Part shown: in pieces, positions 24,691 to 36,519 of the stretch | Layout: every line of letters begins with the position of its first letter | How positions within the stretch are numbered: the first letter of the stretch is position 1 | Origin: Gnetum montanum | Taxonomy: Eukaryota > Streptophyta > Gnetopsida > Gnetales > Gnetaceae | Reading direction: 5' to 3' | DNA: 64,000 nt | Assembly: GCA_015680685.1 (NCBI GenBank) | Contig: MNCI01001941.1 | Location: forward strand, 368,012-432,011 | Notes under the pieces: model-generated | What the model was told of the DNA's origin: nothing | The model's database searches: none | Seen by the model: only the letters and a program-made list of their open reading frames with translations | Program-made: the position numbers and the translations under genes

Positions 24691-26825
24691 TTTACAATTA
24701 AAAAAAAACATCCTAGTCAGGGGTGAAATTAGAATATGTAAAAAGCTCTAAGGTGTTTATTTAAGTTTTCTTAAGAAATTCATGACAATATTATTACAAC
24801 CTTGCATAGCCTTATACATCATAGCCAAAACATTGTAGCCTAGATAACACATCAAATTGACAATAACCAAATTTAGAGTTTAGAAAATAGCCAATAGAAT
24901 GAACATCACCAAAAATAGTAAAAATTTCTTATAACCATCAAAACCAAATTTAGAGAATTAAAAATGCTTCAAGACATCCCCAAGGGCATGGAAGATGATA
25001 ACAAAAACCTCTAACTATGTCAATGACATCCATCTCCAAAGGGATAAAGTGTTACAACCAGAATTTAATCTTATTAACATAGCATTGATAAAAAATTCAC
25101 TAAAAATTCATCCTAGCTCCAATTTTAGTGATTCCACCACAAAATTAATCCTTAAGTCAATTTTTTTAGCCATTACCATTACAACCAAAAGCACATGATC
25201 ATTTTTACATTAAACATAACCAAAACTAGCAAAATCGTAGCCATCAACCTTAGCCTCCTTTCACATAGGGTTAGGAGAAAATACACCAAAAATTCATTTG
25301 CACTCCAAATAGAGTGATTCTACCACCATAAAGCTTAAATTGAGCCCTACACACTAACTCTTAATAAAAATTCAAAACCATTTACATTTATTCAGAAAAA
25401 ATTCATTAATTTGGACAAAAATCTAAAAATGGCACAAAATCCTTTTTGCATGAATTTAGTAAAAAATTCATTAAAAATTCATTTCAAATCCAGACAAAGT
25501 GATTCCACTTTGTTAGAAAGCTAAAATCAAGACCCACTTGGCCACAACCAAAAAATAGCCAAAACCCTTACCATTTGCTTAGAAAAAATTCATGAACTTA
25601 CATGAAATTTTGAAAAATGGCACAAAAACGTAACCACACAACCATAACTTCATTGTTTTAAACCAAAATTGAACAAAAGCATAGCCATTAAAAAGCTTAA
25701 ACATAGAGCTACAAACCTATAACATTAGATTTTAAAAATATAGTCTTTTTCTTAGTAAAAAATACACAACATTTCTTTCTTTTTTCATATAAGAATCACC
25801 AAAAAGCTTAAAATTCATAAAACCTAACTTAATATAGCCATGAAAAATAGCCAAAACAGTAAAAAAAAACTCATAGCCATTTAAAAAAACATCAAAATAA
25901 GGGGGTAGGATTTTGTTAAAATTAAATTTTGACAAACATTAAGGCCTAGATTTGAGAAAAATGGCCCTATCCCCAAATTTTAGAAAAAAGCAAGAAAACA
26001 TTAAGCCTATTTTTAGAAATATAATCTACCAAGGTTGAAACAATGAAACAACCCTAGATCTATGTAGAACTATCCAAAACATGAGGTAGGATTTCATTGG
26101 AATTTCATTTTACATCCTCTATCAATGTAGATCTAAGAAAAACTGTCATACCATAGCAATAAAAGAAAGAAAAAATGGGTAGAAACTAAAGGGAAAATTG
26201 CTAGAATTGTCTACCTTAGGATAGCCATAGATGAAGCTTGGATGAGATGGGTCTGGGAAGTCAAGATAGGTTTCTTGCATTCTCATCTGCCTTCTAAATT
26301 TGTGCATTTTTCTCTTTCTTCCATGCTACTTGAGCACCATAGTTGCACCAACATTGGAAAACTCTAAAATCTAGGAAAAATGGAGGTTCTACACTAGTTG
26401 CAAGAAAGATCTAGTGCCTCCACACTGAAGAACGATTGTGTTGACTGCAAAAAATCTCTTTTAGAGCTCTCCACCAATGTGCTATTTGTGTAGAATGAAG
26501 ATTGTGGTTGAAACTTGGCAAAGTTTGACATAAAAATCCAATTTAAACCTAAACGCCCACCTCCCAACCCCTTTTGCTAATTTAGTTCACCATAACTCCA
26601 AGTGCACTAAAGTGTAAGGGGGGAGGGGGGGGAGTCTTTTTCATGCTAGGATTGATGGAAGATAACTTCAATTTTTTAAAAATTTCAAATTATGGATAGT
26701 GGGCCCCATCATATGTCTTCCTTATAAGAGGTTTTTGATGTACAAACCTTATTAATGTTGGGGTTTTAACCCCTAGGACACCTAAAGCCATGTCTAAACC
26801 TTAACTCCCATGCATCCACGTTGGG
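24691..26825. other. D spacer, AT-rich, no gene seen
   Basis: Rich in AAAATTCATTAAAAATTCA-like words (25080-25600), with runs of A and only short ORFs. A G-rich run lies at about 26615-26633. It ends at the C1 insertion site. Confidence 0.5.
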
Positions 26826-26830
26826 GATAT

Positions 26831-28047
26831 TATGGACCCTTTAGTGTGTTTTGGTGTGTGTCAAAATCTTAAGCAAAATGGACTCGCAAGTTTTTTGCAT
26901 GGTTGTATGGTTATTGTATTTGTATGACCACGTACACGGGAAATCAAGGTGAGCTAAGGAGGACAAGGAATGAAATATTTAGAGATCAAAGGAGGAGGTC
27001 ATTCACATGACCTTCAAACAAATATTCAAAGAATGTGGACAAGGACCAAATTTTGTACAAGCAAAGCTATGCAAAAGATCAAGACTATGGACAAGGAACA
27101 ATGCATTCAAAAGATAAAGAAAGTGAAAGAAAGATATCTCTAAGAAGCAACAAATGTCTTGGCAGAATTGGAGTGAACTCAGACAAAGATGTCTTCAAAA
27201 ACAACAAGACGTCTTTCTTAGACAAAGACATCTTTCACAAAGCAAAGATGTCTTTATAGAATGAAGGCTAGCACCAAAAATATGTCTTCCACAAGATAAA
27301 GACATCTTTTAGAAGAGAGACTTCAGAAAGATGTCTTTTAGGAAACAAAGACATCTTTCCAGTATTGAAGGAAAATTTAGAGAGACATCTCAGGCATAAG
27401 AAAGACATCTCATGAATGAGAAAGACATCTCCCACAATCATTATTAACCATTAATTAGCCATTACATAAGCTCCAAGATGGATTTATAACATGATAGCTA
27501 TAAGAAGACTTGATATGCATTGAAAAATATGCAAGCCTTATTGTATTCATTGTATAATCATTTGCAATCATTGAATTCTCTGTTGCTCCTCATTGTCTTA
27601 TCATTTTGGCATTGTAAAGCATGTTATACCTAACTATAGAAGGACCAGTAAACTAAGTTGCAATTCTCCCTTGTAATTCTTGTTCTTCTTGCCCTGTGAG
27701 GTTGATGTGCTTAAGCTTTTTGGGATCCTATGGGATTAAGTTGTTGTTGCGGTACAACACTTTGGTATGAAGCTAAAGATTATAAAGGTTGTCAAATCCT
27801 TAAAACCACATTTCCAAGCCTGATGGGACCTTGCAAGGTTGAGTGATTGGTGTTGTGCTATAACATGCTGGAGTGGGGCTTGAAGACTGTACAGGGTGTG
27901 GACTCTTCAACCATATTTTGAGAGCAACAAAGTCTAGAGGTGTGCTTTGTTTCATAAAGGTTCAATTTGGGGAACTTATTCATCCTCCTCCAACTGCACC
28001 GCACCCACACACACACACCCCCCCCCCTCTAAGTTCATCGATCCAAA
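26831..28047 (+). mobile_element. 5' LTR of C1
   Basis: 1217 bp, beginning TATGGACCC (TGTGGACCC in the 3' LTR) and ending GATCCAAA. The middle carries the AAAGAYRTCTTT array. The part at 27690-27960 repeats GGGTTGA/CCACATTTCCAAGCC-type sequence twice. It ends in a C run. Confidence 0.8.
27130..27435 (+). repeat. Array of near-palindromes AAAGAYRTCTTT in C1 5' LTR
   Basis: About 13 copies of AAAGACATCTTT, AAAGATGTCTTT or close variants in 300 bp, in both orientations (the two forms are reverse complements). Clear ones lie near 27207, 27224, 27245, 27298, 27329, 27347 and 27401. Equivalent arrays lie in every C-family LTR of the window (31920-32210, 46500-46800; minus strand 3520-3690 and 13500-13690). 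Confidence 0.8.
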
Positions 28048-28049
28048 TG

Positions 28050-28061
28050 TGGTATCAGAGC
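28050..28061 (+). other. Primer-binding site of C1
   Basis: TGGTATCAGAGC, perfect complement of the initiator-Met-tRNA 3' end, 2 bp after the LTR. Confidence 0.9.
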
Positions 28062-28102
28062 TTAGTAGTCTTCTCTATTATCATCAACTTTAAGAGTTAA
28101 TA

Positions 28103-29738
28103 ATGGAGGGGACATCTTACACAAAGCCACCCATGTTTGATAGATTCAACTTTGCCTATTGGAAAGCCAGAATGCAAGGGTTCTTCTAATTCATAAAGTT
28201 TGAAGTATGGGAGTCAATTCTAGAAGGCTACGCTCCACTCGTCGATGGAACCACCAACATCATCAAGCCCCACAACAAATGGTCTCAAGAGGAAAAGGAT
28301 AATTTTATGTTTGATTCAAAATAAAAAAAAAATTCTATTATGCATTGAATAAATTTGAATTTAATAAGGTAGCAAGATGTAAAATGGCCAAATAACTTCA
28401 GCAAACTTTAGAAGCTACTTATGAAGGAACCTCTAGTGTTAAGCAATCAAAATTTTTAGTTTTACAAAGTGAATACAATAAACTTTACATGAGAAGGTGA
28501 GAAAATTAAGGATTATTTTTCTAGAGCTAATGATCTTGTTGTAGCACTTAGAGGAACCCAAAAGTGATGTAATTATCAAAATGATTAGAAATGTTCAACT
28601 GGGGTTCATGCCTAAGGTCACAGCCATGGAGGAAATTAGAGATCTCTCAACTTTCAAATTGGACACCTATGAAATGAATCTCATAAGTGAAAGAGCAATT
28701 CAAGAAAGAGCTATTACTCTAATGACTACCTCCAAGGAGAATGAGGTCAATGAGCATGATAAGGAAAATGAAGATGAGATTGCTCTTCTCTTGAGGAGAC
28801 TACAACAATTACTTACAAGATGAAACAAAGGGGCATCTCAACAACAACAAAAACCTAATTTCTTCAAAGGTAGAGAAATAGGTGGAAATTTTTTAAATTC
28901 TTCTAATCTAGATTTTTCTTCTACAGAATGCTGGGTTTGTGGAGGAAGAGGTCATATGGCCTTCGAATGTCCTAGTGATTCAAGTGATAGCAAGGTACAA
29001 CCAAGGAATAGCTCCAATGATAAGGAATCAAAAAAGACCAACTTTTATACAAGTTGGGATGATGGTGAGAAAAGTTAAGAAGAAGAATGCAACTCTTCCA
29101 AATATTCATATCTCATATACATGCAACTTACTAATGAAGATTCCTCACTTGTGGCTGAACAAGATTGTAAGCGTGAAAAGAGGTATAGTGAATTTAAAGA
29201 ATAAATTTTTCTTTTACATTAATTGATTCATAAGGTAAAGAAACTAGTACTTTCTAAGTTAGATGCTATTCATATTAAAGTGAAGAAATAAATCTCAGAT
29301 ATAAAAGTCTAGACTCAACAACTAACCTCTTTGATTAAGGATTATAACAAGATTCAAGAAGAAGAGACTCTTAAAAATTAGCCAAAGAATTTGGAGGAAG
29401 CAACACATAAAAATGCAAGCTCAAGCATAGTAAGGTTTGATAATTTTAAGGGTAATATTTTATTTGTGTGTAAAAATTATGACAATAAGCAAGCTCTTAG
29501 CTATGATGATCAAAGTAGGATTAATGCTTAGTCTTGTCAAAAAGGCTTGGGTAAGGAAATTGTGCAAGTGCCAATAAGTGACAATGAAGGGAAGTGGGGT
29601 CCTAAAAATAATGCAAAAAGTGATCAATATTTCTATCACAAGGAACACATAGAGACATTACATGCACAATCTAATGAAAGAGAACCTAAGGATGAGGAGG
29701 TATCTCATGAGAGGAGACTGCACCTCAAACTCCACTGA
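28103..29738 (+). pseudogene. Broken gag of C1
   Basis: Starts MEGTSYTKPPMFDRFNF, then a YWKARMQ block, the UBN2-type start of a copia gag. The frame continues by jumps through KVTAMEEIRDLSTFK (about 28613) to a CCHC zinc knuckle CWVCGGRGHMAFEC (28931-28972). A Lys/Glu-rich, coiled-coil-like tail follows to HERRLHLKLH at 29735. Total about 540 codons, longer than most copia gags because of the tail. At least ten stops or shifts. No protease motif follows, so the family appears to encode gag alone. Confidence 0.72.
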
Positions 29739-31615
29739 TCTTCTCTTCTTAGCAACAAGCAAGGTAAGCCTCTATCTTTTTGCTCACTAGTTAATTAGGA
29801 GAGTGTTTGAGAAGTTCAAAATTATCTACATCTTGTCTAGATTAAAAATGGTGGAATGAGTGTCTAGAACATTTCTTACATATTGACATAATTGGTTTTG
29901 TGAGAATTTATAATATCACTTGTAATAATTTCGCTTGGATCTTTATCTTATAACAATTCTAGCTTAATTTTTTGTCTTGCGTTTAATCATGCTTAATTTG
30001 AACTTCTTGTAATGATCTAATCTTAAGCTCATGTTTGTTGGAATATTTTTGCTATTTATGAAATAAGATTGATCCCTAAAAATTTTGTTAATATTACAAT
30101 TTGGAAACATTATTCTCTACATTGGATTTAAATAAGTGAATTTCAGTTGAATTACTTTGATGATTTAAAGGCCCAAGAAAAGCTAAACATGTGTAGGAGG
30201 AGCCTACTCCTCATTATTCATCCTCATCTTGGAGGACACCAATGTAGGGGGATTCTTTGGAGACTTGAGCCAAGAAATGCTAAAATGATATTCTAAAATG
30301 AGAAAAGAAAGATCTTTATGATGATTGTGTCTTACATTTGTGTTACTAATATCCTCTAGCAAAATAAGGTATATGAATATCAACTTAGTTCTTTATCAAC
30401 ATGAGTTATGGTTGAAAAATGATTATGTTGTGTTTGTTGTACTAATTTATACAAAAACCTATCTATGCCTTTTTATGTTCCCTTTGTTAATATCAGATAT
30501 TTTTTAAAAAAGATACAAATCTTAATGAGGCACCTAAATAGACTACTTAGTCTTATCTGATCTATCTTTAGTCTTTTGTATCAAGCTTATCTATAGCTCC
30601 TTCATTTTTGAACTAATAAGAGCAAATCTAGATGTAACTTCAACCCTCCTACTCAATACTCAATTATAAGCTGAAGAAAGAAGTACCTATTTCCTTTAGC
30701 TAATGTTTTGAATATGACTATGATCATTCTTTCTTTGGCAAAGTACCTACATACTCTATATTTGGTATTTTATGCTAAAGTTTATTGATAGGCTCTTTTT
30801 GCTTGATTAAGAATTTCAAGAAGTGTATACACATATATTTATCAATAGTTATCGATGTTACATTACCTTGAACAAACAATGGGTATGAATGTCTTACTCA
30901 TAGGTTCCTTATTTTCATGAAAATTTTCAAATTTCTAGATTAATATAGCAATGCAAATTTTCATGAGACAACTAGATGTTGATGGTCCTTATTGAATTAA
31001 TTGCAACTCCTTGCTTTGATGTCAAAAGAGTAGTTCTCAATTTTCACAATCAAATTCAAATTGTGGAGGATGCAGTACATTCCTTACTACATTTTGAGCA
31101 ATAACATGATTACTCTATGGAAAAGTATCCATATCTATTCTTCCTAACTATTAACTCTAACATAAGTGGTTTTCCATTGTGACATTATATGGCTATATTT
31201 ACCTCAACATAAAGATATGCCCATTTTCTAATGTTTTACAAAGATGGATAATATCTGAACACTTCAAGCACCATGCACTACTAATGACTTATTGTTTTAG
31301 AGATAAGTTACTTACTTTTCAAAGCCTTTGCTACACTTCAAGGTTGAATTTCACTTGGAAAGTTTGGTTCTTCTCTTGCCAAACCTAGGGCACCTCCTCA
31401 TGGACTTGATAAATACATACTTACTACAACTCTTTAGGATTGTGAGTGCTACTTAGATCTATATATTATCTAGATATTATTATTCTTTTCTAAGCAAGTT
31501 TGAGCACTTCATACTTTTTACTAAAGTTCAAAAAGAGAAAGAGTAGTATGATTATATTTGTATGATCACTAACCCATTTTCTTAAGTTTTGAACATCACC
31601 CCAAAATGAGGAGAT
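29739..31615 (+). other. C1 interior after gag, no gene seen
   Basis: AT-rich with short ORFs only. It is shared with C2 (for example 30180-30260 against 4960-5050 reversed), so it is part of the family. It ends with the tract AAAATGAGGAGAT before the 3' LTR. No RT, RNase H or integrase motif is visible in any frame I read. Confidence 0.55.
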
Positions 31616-32867
31616 TGTGGACCCTTTAGTGTGTTTTGGTGTGTGTCAAAACATTAAGCAAAATGGAGTCAAGTTTTTTTCATGGTTGTATGGCTATTGT
31701 GTTTGTAGGACCACATACATGAAAATCAAGATGAGCTAAAGAGGATAAGGAGTGAACTGTTTAGAGCTCAAAGTTGAAGGTCACCCACATGATCTTCAAA
31801 CAAATATTCAAAGAATGTGGACAAGGACTAGATAATACACAAGCAAAGTTATCATCATTAAAGCATGCAGAAGATCAAGACTATGGACAAGGAATAATGC
31901 ATTCCAAAGATAAAGAAAGCATAAGAAAGACATCTCTAGAAAGTAGCAGACATCTTGGCAAAATTGGAGTGAACTCGAATAAAGACGCCATCAAAAATAG
32001 TAAGATGTATTTCTCAAACAAATACATCTTTCATGAAGAAAAGACATCTTTATAGAATGAAGGCTAGTATGAGAAAGATGCCTTTCATAAGATAAAGATG
32101 TCTTCCAAAAGAGAGACTTCAGAAAGATGTCTTTCAGAAAACAAAGATATCTTCCCAATATTGAAGGCAAATTCAAAGAAACATCTCAAGCATGAGAAAG
32201 ACATCTCCCACAATTATTATTGACCATTAGCTAGCCATTGCATGAGTTCTAAGATGGATTTAGAAACACAATAGCTATAAAAAGATTTGATGTGCATTGG
32301 AAAATGTGCAAGCCTTATTCTATTCATTGTATAATCATTTTCAATCATTGAATTATCTATTGCTCCTCATTGTCTTATCATTTTGGCATTGTAAATTGTG
32401 GTGTACCTAACTATACAAGGACTAGTAAACTAAGTTACAATTCTCCCTTGTAATTCTTATTCTTGTTGCCCTACCGGGTTGATGTTCTTGAGCTTGTTGA
32501 GAGATTAAGTTATTATTGATGTAGTACAATACTCTAAAGCAGAGCTCAAGATTGTATAGGTTGTGGAAGCCCTAAAACCGCGTTTCCAAGCCTGATAGGA
32601 GCTTGCGGGGTTGCATGATTGGTGTTGCGATACAACACTCCATAGCAAAGCTTGAAGAGTACAGAAGATATGGATCCTTTAACCATATTTTGAGAGCAAA
32701 AAAGTCTAAAGGTATGCTTGTAATCTACCCTCCAAGTGTAGAGTGCCCAAGTTGGGGAACCACATAAATTTTTGTGTGTGTTTTGTTTCATAAAGGTTTG
32801 ATTTGGGGAACTTATTCATTTTGCGCCCCCTGCACCCCTCTCCCCCCTCTAAGTTCAATGATCCATA
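31616..32867 (+). mobile_element. 3' LTR of C1
   Basis: 1252 bp, TGTGGACCC to GATCCATA, followed by the target duplication GATAT. Same internal layout as 26831-28047, including the palindrome array. Confidence 0.82.
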
Positions 32868-32872
32868 GATAT

Positions 32873-35800
32873 CATGCATAGTGTGGATACATATCTCCCA
32901 CCTCCTAGGACCCTTAAAACCTTACTTTTCTAACATTTTTAGTAGTTATAACTTACCTTTTTCAATCCTGAGCTTCAAAAGGAGGTTAGACCTAAATAAA
33001 ACTAAACTTCTTGGGTTTCCATGCTAGGGAAACACTACCTAGTATGGAAGAAGGGGGGTAACATCCATTCCTATCTCCCAACACTCATCTAGCCTAAGTT
33101 TGATCCCCAAAGTGGGCCCACATGACCCAAAAACCCTCCAAGAACACCTGATAGCCCTAAAACCCCATCAAACCTAATTGAAAGTGGTCAAAACCTTGGG
33201 ATTTGGTAGTTCCATAGTGGATGAGGCCTCATCCAGACTAAGCACTCTATTCCTAGCATGGATGGATGGAAGGATAACCAAAATTACTTAAATTGACTAC
33301 CTAGTAGCCATATTTCTAGCCTAACACTTCCTCATAACCTCTGATAGCCTAATTTGATCTTTAGACAAGTTGATTTTTCACCCATAGCTTGTTCCACACT
33401 TGTGAACCTTCCCTCCATGCTGACTAGTGTGGAGATAATGTGGAACCTATGGGGTATACAAGGAAACCTTATTTGTGACCTAAAATAGCCAAATAACCTA
33501 CTCTAGTGATCCCTAGACCCTACACTTATCCTCTAGAGCTTTCGACTATTTCAAAAGTAGTCAAAATGGTACAAAACTGCCATCCCCCTCTCATCCATGC
33601 TAGGGCCATCATTCCTAATGTGGAATAAGGGGGGTTGATTACATAAGGCACCTAGGAGCCTCCAAACTAGTGAATCTTGACACCAAGCATCGACCATCAA
33701 TACTAGCAACCCCGAAGGCTAACATGCACGGTTGATTGGCTATCAACCTAGCCTGGATTTGGCATTCTTGGTTCATCCATGCTGGGGGAGACCACTTCCA
33801 CACTATCTAGCATGGAAATAATTTGGATGCAGATAGGAAGGTCAATGGGTGTCCTAGATGCATGAAAACAACATTAAAGTGCCTTATACCTACACCAAAA
33901 CCTTAATAGCCCTTACGGAAGCCATCAGAATGCCAAAAATAAATAAAAATCAACCCCCTAATGTTCTTCCACACTAAGGAGGGACCCATCCATGTTGAGT
34001 ATTCTAGCCCTAGCATGGATGGAAAGGGGAAAGCCAAAACTATTGAAGTTTGCATGAGAACTAACTTCTTGAAGCAAGTCAACTCTTTCAGAAGCCACCA
34101 AACTTCTAAAAGTTACCTATAATAGTCCAAACTTGCCCCCCTTGGATTCTCCATGCTAAGGAGAACCCCATCCATATTGAGCATCGCAACCTTAGCATGG
34201 ATAGAGGGGAGAAGCCAAAAAAACCCTCTTACAACCTTCAAAATAACCAAATCTCAACCCTATGCATTGACAATCAACACTAGCAACCCTGTGGACACAC
34301 ATGCATAGTCAAAACTACTAAAAAATAGCAAAAAAATAGGGCCCCTTAGGTCTTCCACACTATGGATCACCCCTTCCATGCTAGCCAACATGGGGACTGG
34401 GGGTGACTCACAAAATGGCCCTTAGATGCCTCAAATTAACACCAGAAGGCCTTGTGTGCATCCTAGGATCCTATTTGTACATCCTAGAACCCTTAGACTC
34501 TCCAAAACTACCATAGATAGCCAAAAAGATAGCTCCCTTAATCTTCCACACTAAGCACAAGAATCCCAATGTGAAACAAAAGGGGGAATAGCAAAGACCA
34601 CTTAACAACTATTGAAATGACCAAGTTTTGACCCTAGGTGTCAACAATCGATATTAGCAACCCTGGAGATCCAGATGCATGGCCAAAAGAAAAAAAATAG
34701 TAAAAAGTAGATTCCCATGGTTCTTCCATGTTGGGAGCCACCTCTTCCACATTGGCCAGCATGGAAGTAGGGGGGGAACTTTGGGGGGACTCAAAAATGA
34801 CTCTTGGATACCTCAAACATACATCCTACAACCTTGCATGCATCCCAAGACCATGTTTGCATCTTCCAAAGCCCTCAAATCATGCAAAACTGAATCCAAA
34901 TGGCCAAAAAGCTATCCCCCTTGAACTCCCCAATTAGATCCATGTTGGACACTCCACCCTCTACATGTAAAAAAGGGAAAAAGACCAAAAACCACATAAG
35001 AACATCCAAAACTACCAAATTTTAACCTAAAACCTTATCCCTTGGCCCCAGTAACTCTAGGAGATGACATGCATAGTCGATTGTGACTTGAATTGGCCTA
35101 GATCTAGGATTCTTAGTCCATCCATGCTAGAGAAGGCCCCTTCCATGCTAGGCAAGGTGGAAATAGGGGGTGAAGCTACTTTTTCACTATTGATGACAAC
35201 ATGACACTTTTGGAGACCAAAAATCTTTGTTGGAGAAGCCTAGGACCTCAACTCCTATAGCATGGAAATAGGGGAGGTGAAATTTTAAGTCCCCTTAAAT
35301 GACCACTAAACATGACCAAAACCAGCCAAAAACTTGGAGAATCATGATCTATAGTCCTAGGGCCTAGAAACCTAGTTGATGTACTCCCAAATCATCCCAA
35401 AACCATGAAACAAGTGTTCTCCCACCCACCCCCCACCCCACACATCCCACCCCNAATCTTCCAATGTGAGGATGCTATGCTCAATATGGAAGAAAAGGGG
35501 GAAGCAATTTCAACTTGTTTTGACACTTAAAATTGACTCAATGGGCTCAAAATGAAGCTAGGGGATGTACCAATCCCATATCTATGTTCTAGCTACTAGT
35601 TTGACCTTGTTTTTGCTTGGATTTTGGTGATCCATGCTGATCCCCCTCACTTCCACACTAACCAACAAGGAAATAGGGGGGTTAAACTCTAAAACCTACT
35701 TTTTGGCCTTTACCAACCTCTGGAGTGCATAATTCTGACAAATCTAGACCTACACTACCTTAGGAAGGCCCTAGAACCCTTATTTTGGATCTCTAGATGC

Positions 35801-36050
35801 TTCAAAACATACTTTCCTTGGTTTCCACACTAAGGATCCCTTCTTCCACACTAGCCAGCATGAAAACAGGGGGGCCTAGCATGGAAGCCCCAAAACTCCT
35901 AATTTCTAGGTCCAAATAACCAAGAGACAACCTTGATTGATACCCAAACTTACATAACAACCTTGTAGCCCTAAACCATGGCCAACTAAGTCCTAAAACT
36001 AGCAAAACATAATCCTTTTTACCTATATTAGCCAATTTTCATCATATGTA
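32873..36050 (+). repeat. D spacer: long degenerate repeat with CCATGCTAGGG / CATGGAAATAGGGGG words
   Basis: About ten diverged units of 200-400 bp. Each pairs a TTCCATGCTAGG-like block with a GCATGGAAATAGGGGGG-like block and phrases such as CCAAAACCACC. The same words make up the inner part of D's LTR (14580-14880, 41490-41690). Examples lie near 33010, 33590, 33780, 34150, 34370, 34730, 35120, 35640 and 35830. No coding frame. A C-rich run precedes a single N at 35454. Confidence 0.65.
35454..35454. other. Single N after a C-rich run
   Basis: Follows 33 bases of almost only C and A. Like the gap at 15600 it marks a poly-C dropout. Confidence 0.95.
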
Positions 36051-36249
36051 GCCTATTTTGCTTGATTTGGCCTTGTTACATGATGTTTTAACTTGTTTTT
36101 AGCCTTGTGTTCCATTGTTAACCTTCTAGACCTTGTATGGCCTTTATATAGCCTTATATCTTCTTTATTTACATTATTAGAGCCTTATTTGCCTTCGTTT
36201 AGCCTTTTATTAGTATCGAATGATGGGGTTTGACCTTCCTTGACGATCA

Positions 36250-36330
36250 TTTGACACCATGTAACCATGGCCCACTATGGCCTTAAATTGGCATCCTAGC
36301 CCACTAAGGCCTAAAACTAGTAAAACTGTA
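36250..36330 (+). repeat. 29-bp repeat of D, second site
   Basis: Two to three units: CATGGCCCACTATGGCCTTA, then CTAGCCCACTAAGGCCTAAA. It lies just before the RT reading begins, mirroring the array at 20500 just after the protease. Confidence 0.7.
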
Positions 36331-36519
36331 ACCCTTGTTGACCATTTGTAGCATTATTTCTCATACTTCCCTTTGTTTGGACCTTTATTTGACCCTTATT
36401 GAACTTTATATATTTGCTCCTACCCTACTTATAGCCTTAGATGACCTTGTTTGTATTAGAATAATGTGTATTTCCATAATTTTATAGCATTTTAGCATTG
36501 TTTATTCACTTTTACCCAG

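Larger units (their letters stand above)
26826..32872 (+). mobile_element. C1: gag-only LTR retrotransposon
   Basis: Plus-strand element with 5-bp target duplication GATAT (26826-26830 and 32868-32872). LTRs are 26831-28047 and 31616-32867, followed by a perfect Met-tRNA primer site and a broken gag. The rest of the interior has no pol. The 3.6-kb interior matches C2 after removing nested A. LTRs differ at many sites, so it is old, but younger than D, into which it inserted. Confidence 0.82.
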
